64,000 nt of DNA from an uncultured Lachnospira sp. (GTDB lineage Bacteria > Bacillota > Clostridia > Lachnospirales > Lachnospiraceae), in assembly GCA_934343805.1 (NCBI GenBank), contig CAKRIN010000008.1, positions 37,693 to 101,692 on the forward strand, read 5' to 3'. The position numbers and the translations under genes are program-made. Shown here piece after piece: positions 47,593-57,693 of this stretch. Position 1 is the first letter of the stretch, and each line of letters opens with the position of its first letter. Under the pieces are notes generated by a model. That model made no database searches. It was given only the letters and a program-made list of their open reading frames with translations, and was not told the origin of the DNA.

Positions 47593-49715
47593 ACGCCTAA
47601 ACTCCCCTCAAAAATACTTTCTTCAAAAACTTTAGCTGGTACAGGTTTACCAAAGTAATATCCCTGAATATAATCCACACCAATACTTTTGAGCAATTCA
47701 AATTGTTCCTTATGTTCAACGCCCTCAACAACAATCTTAGTTCCTATTGTCTTAGACAGATCCACAATAAGCTTTACAAATGCCTGAGCATAATCATCTT
47801 CCACAATATCATCTATAAATGTCTTATCAACCTTGATAATATCAAGTGGAAGCTGCTTTATGTAATTCAATGACGAATATCCCGTACCAAAATCATCAAG
47901 TGCTATTCTTGGTCCAAGTTCTTTAAGTCCTGTAATTATACTCATAACTCTTTCCATATCATTAATAGCAAATGTTTCTGTTATCTCCAGGACAATATTC
48001 TTAGGATTAACCCCTGTTTTATCAAGAATTCTTCTTATATTCTCAACTACATCCTTCTGCAAAAGCTGTACTACTGAAAGATTAACATTAATATAGAAAT
48101 CCGGATGCCCATTCTCATTCCATATCTTACACCTTCTGCACGCTTCTTCCAAAACATAATCGCCTATGGATGTTATAAGTCCAAGGTACTCTGCGAGTGG
48201 TATGAAATCACCCGGAGCCATGAATCCAAGTGCCTTACTATCCCATCTGACAAGTGCCTCACAAGAACTGCATTTGTGAGTTCTGACATCAACAACCGGC
48301 TGATAGAATACTACGAATTCATCAATATCATTAGATATCGCCTGTCTCATATTATTCTCTATATCCAGTCTTTTAGCCGTTGAATTGTCAGCATTGCTAT
48401 TATAATATGCATATCCATTCTTACCCGAACGCTTTGCTGCATACATAGCCACATCTGCCATTCTTGTGATCTCATGAACATCTGTACTATTATCTGGGAA
48501 TATAGCAACACCCATACTCATTGTACAGAAGTACTCCGTCTCCATAAGATACCATGGTTTATTAAACATAGCCTTTATATTAGTAACTATTCTCTCAAGG
48601 CTCTTATACTGTTCCGGTTCAACAATTATTACAAATTCGTCTCCACCCATTCTGTAACAATGTCCTCTTAATCCCGGTATACTTGTAAGCCCTGCTGCTA
48701 TCTGCTGTAACAGGATATCTCCATACTGATGTCCAAGTCCATCATTGATATGTTTAAAATCATCAAGATCAATAAACAGTACTGCACCCTTGCTATTTTC
48801 CCTCTCAGCACGCTTAATTACTTTTCTTAAATCAACCTCGCACTTCATACGGTTATAAAGCCCTGTCAGAAAATCATTATGTGCCTGATATTCTATCTTC
48901 TGCTGGTTCTTTTTCTTCTGTGTAATGTCAAGAGCTGTAGCAACTATAGCATCACTTCCATCCACCCAGTTAAGCTGTGAAAATCTCACTTCAAACCACA
49001 AACCTGACTCAGTATTGTATCTTTCCATAGGAGTCTTAAGGATCTCTTCCATATTATCACTTGAAAATACTTCTTCAAGACATTCCTTTATTGTTTCACG
49101 TACTTCATGTACCTTTACTGCCATTTCATTCTCGAAAAGTATCTTTCCTGTGCTTTTACTGCATACAATTATACCTGAGCCAATATTTCCAAGAATATTC
49201 TCTAATACATCATACGAAGATATAAGGGAATTATTAATCACCTTGCTCTGCGCAATGCTCTGCATTATCATTACAACATCTTTAATATATTCTTTTGTTT
49301 CATCATCAGACACCAGCTCATCATGTTTCCCAAGAATAAGAAGATACATTGCTTTTATTTTATTAATGAATATAGGTGCCGTTATCGAGATATCCATTCC
49401 CAGCTTGTCCAGTACTGCACGCTCTTCTCCTGATGAAATACTTCTGTCTGTATACTTCACAGCATCTTCGCACAATGTAAATGATGCAACATCTACATTT
49501 CCTATAACATCCGTGCACCTGACTTTCCCCGATTCAACTATCATATGCATATTGTCACCAGCAGAATCTATCTGCATGATTCCAACGCATTCTGCATTAA
49601 GGCTGTCTGTTATCTGTCCAAGAATTCTGTGTGAAACCTCTGTAAAAGTTCCTTTGTCATCCAGCATGTGAACTATCTCTGAAAGCTCAAGATTTCTTTT
49701 TCTAATACTGCTCAA
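47589..49715 (-). CDS. GAF-PAS-GGDEF-EAL cyclic di-GMP protein
   Basis: 708 residues from TTG 49715, chosen because GGAGG lies just upstream and the extension to 49760 has none. Order: GAF-like sensor (about 10-165), PAS-like (about 170-275), GGDEF (about 285-445) and EAL (about 460-705). The GGDEF site is intact (YRMGGDEFVII), while the RxxD inhibitory site is changed (RGHC). The EAL site is intact (CEALVRW, LEITET, DDFGTGYSSL). It could both make and degrade c-di-GMP. No membrane helix. The pyrC start overlaps its stop, so it heads the pyr operon. Confidence 0.9.
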   Translation of the reverse strand: MSSIRKRNLELSEIVHMLDDKGTFTEVSHRILGQITDSLNAECVGIMQIDSAGDNMHMIVESGKVRCTDVIGNVDVASFTLCEDAVKYTDRSISSGEERAVLDKLGMDISITAPIFINKIKAMYLLILGKHDELVSDDETKEYIKDVVMIMQSIAQSKVINNSLISSYDVLENILGNIGSGIIVCSKSTGKILFENEMAVKVHEVRETIKECLEEVFSSDNMEEILKTPMERYNTESGLWFEVRFSQLNWVDGSDAIVATALDITQKKKNQQKIEYQAHNDFLTGLYNRMKCEVDLRKVIKRAERENSKGAVLFIDLDDFKHINDGLGHQYGDILLQQIAAGLTSIPGLRGHCYRMGGDEFVIIVEPEQYKSLERIVTNIKAMFNKPWYLMETEYFCTMSMGVAIFPDNSTDVHEITRMADVAMYAAKRSGKNGYAYYNSNADNSTAKRLDIENNMRQAISNDIDEFVVFYQPVVDVRTHKCSSCEALVRWDSKALGFMAPGDFIPLAEYLGLITSIGDYVLEEACRRCKIWNENGHPDFYINVNLSVVQLLQKDVVENIRRILDKTGVNPKNIVLEITETFAINDMERVMSIITGLKELGPRIALDDFGTGYSSLNYIKQLPLDIIKVDKTFIDDIVEDDYAQAFVKLIVDLSKTIGTKIVVEGVEHKEQFELLKSIGVDYIQGYYFGKPVPAKVFEESIFEGSLGV

Positions 49716-49748
49716 AACATTCCTCCGACAATACATAAATCTATATTT

Positions 49749-49777
49749 ATTATAGACCATTAACCCTCTTTTGGAAA
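49749..49777 (-). promoter_or_regulatory. Promoter of the GGDEF/EAL-pyr operon
   Basis: Minus strand: TATAAT at 49754-49749, 17 bases after TTTCCA at 49777-49772. The -10 is perfect and the -35 weak. It reads into the GGDEF/EAL gene, 34 bases before its TTG start. Confidence 0.55.
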
Positions 49778-49864
49778 CTGATTTTTTTATTTATGGATAA
49801 TTAATTGTTTTATATATTATTGCGTGTTATTATATCTTTATTACTAATTAACAGGATGGATATT

Positions 49865-50386
49865 ATGAACATTATTAAGTACGATACAACTCTTAAAGCA
49901 TCAGGAAAGGATTATTCAAGAATAGTATTCTGGAACAGATTCATCAGGAATCCAATTGAACTCATATTATCATGGACACCAGCTGCCATTTCTTTGGTGT
50001 TATTAATATGTGGCATTTATTCCAGCTTTCTGCTCATACTGTATGCCGTGTGCTGGTTTTATCCAATATATATTTTTGCGTATCAGTTCAAGTCCAATGT
50101 CAATTATCATTTAAAGCACAGGGATCCATCTGAAGATGCACATTGTATTATAACTCTTGCGGATAACGCCATTATAGCAGATATCCCTGATCACAGTCTC
50201 ACATACACTTATGAATGGGATCAATTCACCAGCATTTATAACAAGTTTGGTTATTATATGCTTTTTAATAAGGGCAGAATGATTGTAATGCTTTGTCAGA
50301 ATGACATGACTGATGACATAAAGAGCATGGTTCCATCTTTCATTAAAGAACACGTTGACCGTAACATTTGTAAATTATATTTCTAA
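49865..50386 (+). CDS. YcxB-like membrane protein
   Basis: 173 residues from ATG 49865, with AGGATGG upstream. Two membrane helices (about 37-55 and 58-78) precede a C-terminal soluble domain. The pattern DNAIIADIPDHSLTYTYEWDQFTSIYNKFGYYMLFNKGRMIVM is that of YcxB-like domains, including the final M-x-x-D and FI. Function unknown. It is divergent from the pyr operon and ends at a strong terminator. Confidence 0.75.
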   Translation: MNIIKYDTTLKASGKDYSRIVFWNRFIRNPIELILSWTPAAISLVLLICGIYSSFLLILYAVCWFYPIYIFAYQFKSNVNYHLKHRDPSEDAHCIITLADNAIIADIPDHSLTYTYEWDQFTSIYNKFGYYMLFNKGRMIVMLCQNDMTDDIKSMVPSFIKEHVDRNICKLYF

Positions 50387-50393
50387 TAAATCA

Positions 50394-50439
50394 AAAAGGG
50401 TATGTCTCACTAAGAAAAATTAGTGAGACATACCTTTTC
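50394..50439. terminator. Intrinsic terminator
   Basis: A perfect 14-bp stem, GGTATGTCTCACTA with its complement, flanked by AAAAA and TTTT. It serves the YcxB-like gene (+) and perhaps kduD (-). Confidence 0.9.
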
Positions 50440-50497
50440 TATGTTAATGTGATATATAAATTCTGTAGTTCAATTTATAAGGACACCGCAGTCTTGT

Positions 50498-51262
50498 TTA
50501 TCTTGCAAGCCATCCTCCATCAACAGCAAGCGTAAATCCATTGACATAATCTGATGCAGATGACGCAAGGAACACAACTGCCCCCTTCATATCATCTGGT
50601 GTTCCCCAGCGTCCAGCTGGTATTCTGTCAATAATGGCTTCGCTTCTGTCAGCGTCACTTCTTAACTGTGCGGTATTATTAGTTGCCATATATCCTGGTG
50701 CTATTGCATTAACATTGATATTATGGGCTGCCCACTCATTACACATTGCCTTGGTAAGTCCCATGCATGCACTCTTACTTGCCGCATATGATGGAACTCT
50801 TATTCCACCCTGGTATGAAAGCATAGAATTAATGTTAATTATTTTCCCACCATGTCCTTGCTTTATATACTGTTTTGCAAATGCCTGGCTCAGGAAAAAT
50901 ACCATCTTCTGATTAACCTGTATTACGCTGTCCCATTCATCTTCTGTAAAATCAATTGCGTCATTTCTCTTAATAAGTCCTGCATTGTTAACAAGTATGT
51001 CTGCCTGTCCAAATGCTGCAACAGCTCCATTTACAATCTTATCTATTGACGACATATCTGAAAGGTCCGCTATTATCTCTGCAAACTCCCCGCCATCAGC
51101 CTCAATAAGCTTCTTAGTGTCTTCACAAGATCTTCTTGCAACTCCTACAACCTTTGCACCTGCCTGTGCAAGCGCAACAGACATTCCCTGTCCGAGTCCG
51201 GTATTAGCACCTGTAACAACTGCTACTTTTCCATCAAGTCTGAAAGTATCAATTATAGACAT
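50498..51262 (-). CDS. kduD: 2-dehydro-3-deoxy-D-gluconate 5-dehydrogenase
   Basis: 254 residues. Short-chain dehydrogenase with VVTGANTGLGQGMSVALAQAG near 17, ILVNNAGLIKRNDAIDFTEDEWD near 86 and the serine, tyrosine and lysine triad in NSMLSYQGGIRVPSYAASKSA near 142. The IRVPSYAASKS, NVNAIAPGYMATNNT and SASDYVNGFTLAVDGGWLAR stretches match KduD closely. It acts late in pectin and uronate breakdown. No other pectin gene is in view. GAAGGAGAAGAAT precedes ATG 51262. Confidence 0.9.
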   Translation of the reverse strand: MSIIDTFRLDGKVAVVTGANTGLGQGMSVALAQAGAKVVGVARRSCEDTKKLIEADGGEFAEIIADLSDMSSIDKIVNGAVAAFGQADILVNNAGLIKRNDAIDFTEDEWDSVIQVNQKMVFFLSQAFAKQYIKQGHGGKIININSMLSYQGGIRVPSYAASKSACMGLTKAMCNEWAAHNINVNAIAPGYMATNNTAQLRSDADRSEAIIDRIPAGRWGTPDDMKGAVVFLASSASDYVNGFTLAVDGGWLAR

Positions 51263-51285
51263 ATTCTTCTCCTTCTATACACATT

Positions 51286-52311
51286 TTAGTTAAATCCTAT
51301 TATATTATTAGCAATCTTATACCCTTGCTTTGATATCCATCTTCCTGCCGCGGTCGGAATATTAACAGACCATCCAAGAAGGCTGTGCCTTAACTTCTTA
51401 TATAACCTGACATCTTTATCCTTTGCATACTTCCAAAGTTCTTTTTTCTTCTCAAGATGTTCTTTCGTTCCGGATACTATAAGAAATATTGAAGATACCT
51501 CCATCATGATTCTTAAGTAATTAATCATATACTTTCTGCAGTTAATATTCTCTGGATTCTCTAAAAGAAATGAATCAATCATTCTCTTATTAACAGAAAT
51601 CTGCTGATCTATTCTTGAAATCATAACGCTCTCATTAACAGACTGGTCGTCTCTTCCAATAAAATATCTATAGAAATTCGTATTAACATAATACATATTC
51701 TTAACATATGGAAGCGGCTCAAATACAAATATGTTATCAACATAAAATGTATGTTTAGGAAGCTGCAGTCCGCATTCCTTTAACAGCTGTGTTCTATAAA
51801 CAACTGTATGCATAAGTATATACTGATCTACTTTGAAGTCTTCAATTCTTATATCATCCCATGTAAACATTTTCTCCACTGGAAAAACATTTTCATAATG
51901 AACAACTTTCTTTCTCTTGGCTCCGACCTTTTCATATACATAGTTGGCAATAACCATATCCGGTTCACTGCCCTCCTCAAAGCTTCTGAGTGTAGCAAGC
52001 ATACGTCTGTAACTCTTGGCATCAACCCAGTCATCACTGTCTACTACTTTAAAGAACCTTCCTGTTGCATGCTTCAAGCCTGTATTAACAGCTTCTCCAT
52101 GTCCTCCATTTTCCTGATGGACAGCTTTAACAATACCCGGATACTCTTTTTCATATTTCTGGGCAATCTCATATGTATTATCCTTTGTTGAGCCATCATC
52201 AACTATAATAACTTCAACTTCTTCTCCACCTGCAATAACAGTATTGATACAATGTTCCATATATTCTGCTGAATTATAGCATGGTATTGCAAATGATAAT
52301 AACTTGCTCAT
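51286..52311 (-). CDS. Family 2 glycosyltransferase
   Basis: 341 residues from ATG 52311 (GGAG seven bases upstream). GT-A features: SFAIPCYNSAEYM start, VIIVDDGSTKDNTYEI near 36, ENGGHGEAVNTGL near 69 and FKVVDSDDWVDAKS near 87, the DxD metal site. A glycan acceptor in the cell wall or capsule is likely, but not shown. Position between argS and kduD gives no further hint. Confidence 0.88.
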   Translation of the reverse strand: MSKLLSFAIPCYNSAEYMEHCINTVIAGGEEVEVIIVDDGSTKDNTYEIAQKYEKEYPGIVKAVHQENGGHGEAVNTGLKHATGRFFKVVDSDDWVDAKSYRRMLATLRSFEEGSEPDMVIANYVYEKVGAKRKKVVHYENVFPVEKMFTWDDIRIEDFKVDQYILMHTVVYRTQLLKECGLQLPKHTFYVDNIFVFEPLPYVKNMYYVNTNFYRYFIGRDDQSVNESVMISRIDQQISVNKRMIDSFLLENPENINCRKYMINYLRIMMEVSSIFLIVSGTKEHLEKKKELWKYAKDKDVRLYKKLRHSLLGWSVNIPTAAGRWISKQGYKIANNIIGFN

Positions 52312-52323
52312 CATCGTTCTCCT

Positions 52324-54090
52324 TTACATTCTGTCTGGACACTCTATAGCTAATAAATCTATACACTGTTCAAGTATTCTCTTAGTAAGACTAATAAGGG
52401 CTATATAACTTTCCTTCTTAGCTTCATCTGATTCAGTAAGTATCTTATTATTATGATAGAATCCATTAAATGCATTAGACACCTCATAAATGTACTGACA
52501 TATTCTGTGAGGAGCGTTATCCTTATACGCTCCATCTATCACATCAGCGAACTTAATAAGTGAAAGAGAAAGATTCTTCTCACTCGCATCTGCCGCACCT
52601 GCAATCTTTAATCCAGCTGTATCCCCGCCATTTTCTTTGTATTTATTAAGTATAGATTTAATTCTTACTATTGTATAGAGAATATAAGGGCCTGTATTTC
52701 CCTCAAATGATGAGAATCTCTCGATATCAAACACATAATCCTTTGATGCCTGATTAGAAAGATCTCCATATTTAAGAGCTGCAAGTCCAACTATCTTAGC
52801 TGTCTGCCTTGCCTCTGATTCTGTAGCTGTCCTGTTAGACATAATTTTGTCGTAAACAGCATCATCAATATCTGCAATAAGATGTTCAAGTCTCATAACA
52901 CCGCCTGAACGTGTCTTAAAAGGCTTACCATCCTTGCCATTCATTGTTCCGAATCCAACAAATCTCATATCAGCATCAGGAGCAACTATGCCAGCTTTTT
53001 TAGCAGTTCTGAACACCTGTGTAAAATGAAGCTCCTGTCTCTTATCTGCAAGATAAATATATGTATCTGGCTTGTACAGCTTTTCTCTCTCAACAATAGT
53101 TGCGAGGTCAGATGTTGCATACAAAGCAGCTCCGTCAGACTTTCTTACTATACATGGAGGAAGTTCTTTTGTATCAGACTCCTGCGCTATATCTACAACT
53201 GTAGCTCCCTGACTTTCATATGCTATTCCATCAGCTATCATCTTGTTAACCATATCATCAATATATGGCTGTGCATCAGATTCACCTTTCCATAAGTCAA
53301 AATGAACATTCAGATTATCATAGTTTTTCTTAAGATCCGCCTTGGAAACATTCATTATATGATGCCATATTGCCCTGCACGCCTTATCTCCGCTTTGAAG
53401 CTTAAGTGTTGCCTGATGTGCTCTTTCTGCAAATTCAGCATTCTCTTTTGACTTAGCTGATGCAGCAGGATATATCTCCTCAAGTTCCGCAATAGTAAAT
53501 GGTGCTTCCTCTGGATACTCTCCTGTATAATCCGGATTGAAATATGGAAGTTCAGGTTTTCTGTCCCTTAATTCCTCTATAATAAGTCCCATCTGAAGGC
53601 CCCAGTCACCAAGATGAACATCTCCTATTGTCCTGTTTCCAACAAACTGGTTAATCCTCTTAACACTCTCTCCAATAACGGCAGATCTTAAATGTCCAAC
53701 ATGTAAAGGTTTAGCAGCATTTGCTCCACCAAAATCCACAATAACTGTCTTTTCCTTATCAGCATTAACATATCCATAGTTTCTGGCTTCAGACATTTCA
53801 TTTAGATACTCTGCAAGATATTTTTCACATATGTTAATGTTAATAAACCCCGGCTTAACACTTTCAAGCTTAGAAAACATTATATTACCTTCAAGCTTAG
53901 CTACTATCTCATCTGCAATAATAAACGGAGCTTTCTTATACGCTTTAGCGGCTGCCATTGCACCATTACACTGAAACTCACACAAATCAGGTCTGTTTGA
54001 TACTGTAACCTTAGCATATTCTGCGCCATATCCACATTCCTCAAATGCTGTCTTGATCTCGTCTGTTATAAGTTCAATTATTGTCTTCAT
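52324..54090 (-). CDS. argS: Arginine-tRNA ligase
   Basis: 588 residues from ATG 54090, with AAAGGTGG just upstream (a GTG start lies three codons earlier). Class Ia: N-terminal domain, the HIGH-type motif HVGHLRSAVIG near 133 and a KMSK-like loop in GKPFKTRSGG near 387 with a canonical DALR anticodon domain at the end (IRIKSILNKYKEN and on). It charges tRNA-Arg. A 14-bp hairpin stands 25 bases before the start. Confidence 0.95.
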   Translation of the reverse strand: MKTIIELITDEIKTAFEECGYGAEYAKVTVSNRPDLCEFQCNGAMAAAKAYKKAPFIIADEIVAKLEGNIMFSKLESVKPGFININICEKYLAEYLNEMSEARNYGYVNADKEKTVIVDFGGANAAKPLHVGHLRSAVIGESVKRINQFVGNRTIGDVHLGDWGLQMGLIIEELRDRKPELPYFNPDYTGEYPEEAPFTIAELEEIYPAASAKSKENAEFAERAHQATLKLQSGDKACRAIWHHIMNVSKADLKKNYDNLNVHFDLWKGESDAQPYIDDMVNKMIADGIAYESQGATVVDIAQESDTKELPPCIVRKSDGAALYATSDLATIVEREKLYKPDTYIYLADKRQELHFTQVFRTAKKAGIVAPDADMRFVGFGTMNGKDGKPFKTRSGGVMRLEHLIADIDDAVYDKIMSNRTATESEARQTAKIVGLAALKYGDLSNQASKDYVFDIERFSSFEGNTGPYILYTIVRIKSILNKYKENGGDTAGLKIAGAADASEKNLSLSLIKFADVIDGAYKDNAPHRICQYIYEVSNAFNGFYHNNKILTESDEAKKESYIALISLTKRILEQCIDLLAIECPDRM

Positions 54091-54114
54091 ACTTTCCACC
54101 TTTACATTTAAAAT

Positions 54115-54150
54115 GCTGTCGTACTAAGAAACTGCTCTTAACACGACAGC
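54115..54150 (-). terminator. Terminator-like hairpin between truA and argS
   Basis: Minus strand 54150-54115: GCTGTCGT and ACGACAGC extended by wobble pairs to a 14-bp stem with an 8-base loop, then ATTTT. It lies 25 bases before argS, with no promoter visible between, so it may end the CheX-CheY-truA transcript or attenuate argS. Confidence 0.75.
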
Positions 54151-54160
54151 TTTATAATAT

Positions 54161-54901
54161 TTAATAAACAACCTTTATAAGAAAAAGTCCATAGTTTTCT
54201 GCCGGAAGCGACATCTGAATATCTTTTCCTTCCAGACATGCTTTAACATCCTCAGGTTTCTTTAATCCATTTCCGACATCCAGAAGCATCCCAATTATAT
54301 ATCTGGCCATATTATGAAGAAAATCATCAGCTTCTATTCTGATATACGCCTTTGTACCTTCATGCTGTATCCTTATCTGCTTAATGTCACGGACTGTACT
54401 TTTACTTTTCCTTGCAGTGGTAAATGCCTTAAAATCATGCTTTCCCTCAAAGTATGCTGCAGCCTTTCTCATTGCATCATAATCTGGCTCATTAAATGTG
54501 TGATATGCATACTTTCTTCTGAATACATTAGCCACATTCCCTGTATCAAGTCTGTATTCATATATTCTTGACTGAGCATTAAGCTGACTATGAAATCTTT
54601 CAGGAACATCACTTACTGACATTACCGCTATATCTCTCGGCAGATATCTGTTAAGATAATTCCTGAGTTCTATCGGCTTAACTTCTTTTTCCAGCTTAAA
54701 ATTTGCTGTCTGACATAATGCATGCACACCCTTTTCTGTTCTGGATCCTACATACATCTCAACATCTTCGCCTGTCATTCTGCTTATAATTTCTATCAGC
54801 TTTCTCTCGACAGTGTTAGTTCCTGCATCTTTTCCAAGTCTCTGCCAGCCGTCATATCTTCCACCATCATATTCTATCTCTAAACGATAATTATACATCA
54901 T
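54161..54901 (-). CDS. truA: TruA-family pseudouridine synthase with Glu at the catalytic position
   Basis: 246 residues with the TruA fold: EYDGGRYDGWQRLG near 9, the active-site loop near 57-66 and IRIEADDFLHNMARYIIGML near 185. The universally conserved GRTDAGVHA motif reads SRTEKGVHA here, so the catalytic aspartate is glutamate (codon GAA). It should isomerise U38-40 in tRNA anticodon arms, but activity is doubtful. A second TruA elsewhere in the genome is common in this group. The start overlaps the CheY-like stop by 4 bases. Confidence 0.85.
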   Translation of the reverse strand: MMYNYRLEIEYDGGRYDGWQRLGKDAGTNTVERKLIEIISRMTGEDVEMYVGSRTEKGVHALCQTANFKLEKEVKPIELRNYLNRYLPRDIAVMSVSDVPERFHSQLNAQSRIYEYRLDTGNVANVFRRKYAYHTFNEPDYDAMRKAAAYFEGKHDFKAFTTARKSKSTVRDIKQIRIQHEGTKAYIRIEADDFLHNMARYIIGMLLDVGNGLKKPEDVKACLEGKDIQMSLPAENYGLFLIKVVY

Positions 54902-55263
54902 TCGTCTTCCAAAACCTTTTCTATTGTATTAATAATAACAGAACCATCAAATGGCTTCTGAATAAAATCAGCTGCACCTCTCTTTAGTGCTTCCACCATA
55001 TTAGTCTTCTGTCCAGCCGCTGTAACCATTATAACCTTGGCTGTAGGATCAATTTCGATAATCTCCTTAACTGCCTCTATTCCATCCATAACCGGCATTG
55101 TAATATCCATAGTAACAATATCCGGTCTATATAATTTGAACTTTTCTACGCCTTCTACACCATTAACAGCTTCCGATACAATTTCATGTCCTGCATCTTC
55201 AAGCATATTTCTTAAAAACTTTCTTGATGTTTTAGAATCATCTACTATTAAAATCTTTGCCAT
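54898..55263 (-). CDS. CheY-like single-domain response regulator
   Basis: 121 residues from ATG 55263, with AAGGAG seven bases upstream (an ATG two codons earlier is too close to it). The receiver pattern is complete: ILIVDDSKTSRKFL (acidic pair), VTMDITMPVMDG (phospho-acceptor aspartate near 53), VMVTAAGQ (threonine) and FIQKPF (lysine). No output domain, so it probably works through protein contact, as in chemotaxis. The CheX-like gene lies 14 bases upstream. Confidence 0.9.
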   Translation of the reverse strand: MAKILIVDDSKTSRKFLRNMLEDAGHEIVSEAVNGVEGVEKFKLYRPDIVTMDITMPVMDGIEAVKEIIEIDPTAKVIMVTAAGQKTNMVEALKRGAADFIQKPFDGSVIINTIEKVLEDE

Positions 55264-55277
55264 ATCCATTCTCCTTA

Positions 55278-55862
55278 TTATGCTGAGAGTTTAATCTTAT
55301 TATCTGCAGCCATTATTACCCTGAACAAATTATTTTCATGAACAAATGTCACAATATAGAAGCCGTCATCTGCCGTAACTTCTGCTTCTCTGTAGAACAC
55401 CGGAGGATGAAGTGTCACTTCAATATCTTCGTCTCCGAGCTTTATTGCATATGCGCCATTCATTACATTAATAAGTTCACATAATGCATCATATGCATCT
55501 TCATCAAATTCGCTGATATTCTCCTGTGCATATGCTGATGCAAGCTTTAACAATTCAGTGTTATTTCCTGAAACTCCCAGAAATACATCTATATCTCCGT
55601 CCATAATCTGACAGCCGATAAAATCCCCTTTAAATGTTCTCTCATAATTAATATTCTCTAATTCTATATCGCCTGGCATAACACAGCTAAGACTCTTAAG
55701 CATACACTGCATCTGTGTGTTGTAATAATTATTCCCCATATTAAGGAAAGTTTCTACCATCTTATCTGTATCACCCTGTCTTATAATCTGCAATTCCCTG
55801 TCAGAGAACTTTCTTCCAGAATGATTCTTTGCGATATATTTACCGAGTATTCTGTCTTCCAT
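55278..55862 (-). CDS. CheX/CheC-like phosphatase-type protein
   Basis: 194 residues. The C-terminal two thirds carry the CheC/CheX pattern D-A-L-C-E-L-I-N near 124 (aspartate/serine, then glutamate four on and asparagine seven on) with a proline about 22 residues later (LHPPVF). These proteins dephosphorylate CheY. The first 50 residues are an extra helical part. AAGGAGATAGCAT precedes ATG 55862. The partner CheY-like gene follows by 14 bases. Confidence 0.75.
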   Translation of the reverse strand: MEDRILGKYIAKNHSGRKFSDRELQIIRQGDTDKMVETFLNMGNNYYNTQMQCMLKSLSCVMPGDIELENINYERTFKGDFIGCQIMDGDIDVFLGVSGNNTELLKLASAYAQENISEFDEDAYDALCELINVMNGAYAIKLGDEDIEVTLHPPVFYREAEVTADDGFYIVTFVHENNLFRVIMAADNKIKLSA

Positions 55863-55999
55863 ATGCTATCTCCTTCTCGTAAAAATAGACGCCCCTAAAA
55901 TATACCTGTTCATACACATTAATATATCTATACTTCAAACATTATACATCATATCATCATTTATTAGCAATAACTTCATCCAAAATCATCTTTTATTAA

Positions 56000-56041
56000 C
56001 AAAAAACATCCGGATATAATGACAACCATCATATCCGGATG
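56000..56041 (-). terminator. Intrinsic terminator of guaB
   Basis: Minus strand: CATCCGGATAT and ATATCCGGATG arms (11 bp, with an inner AT/AT pair), then TTTTTTG. It follows the guaB stop by 29 bases. Confidence 0.9.
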
Positions 56042-56070
56042 CATATTACATGCTATCGCAGGTTTATTTT

Positions 56071-57561
<1,491 letters not shown>

Positions 57562-57575
57562 TTATTAATATATAG

Positions 57576-57628
57576 AAAAAATCCGAATAAATAAATTAAT
57601 CCGGATGTTTCTACAAGCAACTGACATC
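57576..57628 (-). promoter_or_regulatory. Attenuator in the guaB leader
   Basis: Minus strand: ATCCGGAT and ATTCGGAT-type arms (8 bp, one G-U) at 57606-57581, followed by TTTTTT. An alternative stem, GATGT (57628-57624) with ACATC (57608-57604), uses three bases of the terminator's first arm. The mutually exclusive stems are typical of riboswitches or attenuators. I do not match it to a known purine, PRPP, ppGpp or guanidine class. Confidence 0.6.
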
Positions 57629-57657
57629 TTCGCCAGCATATGAATATATTACATGAG

Positions 57658-57686
57658 AATATAACAAAACTGACGTTAAAAGTCAA
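57658..57686 (-). promoter_or_regulatory. Promoter of guaB
   Basis: Minus strand: TTGACT at 57686-57681, 17-base spacer, TATATT at 57663-57658. It lies just after the stop of the upstream gene and before the attenuator, so guaB RNA must read through the latter. Confidence 0.7.
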
Positions 57687-57693
57687 ATATTTT

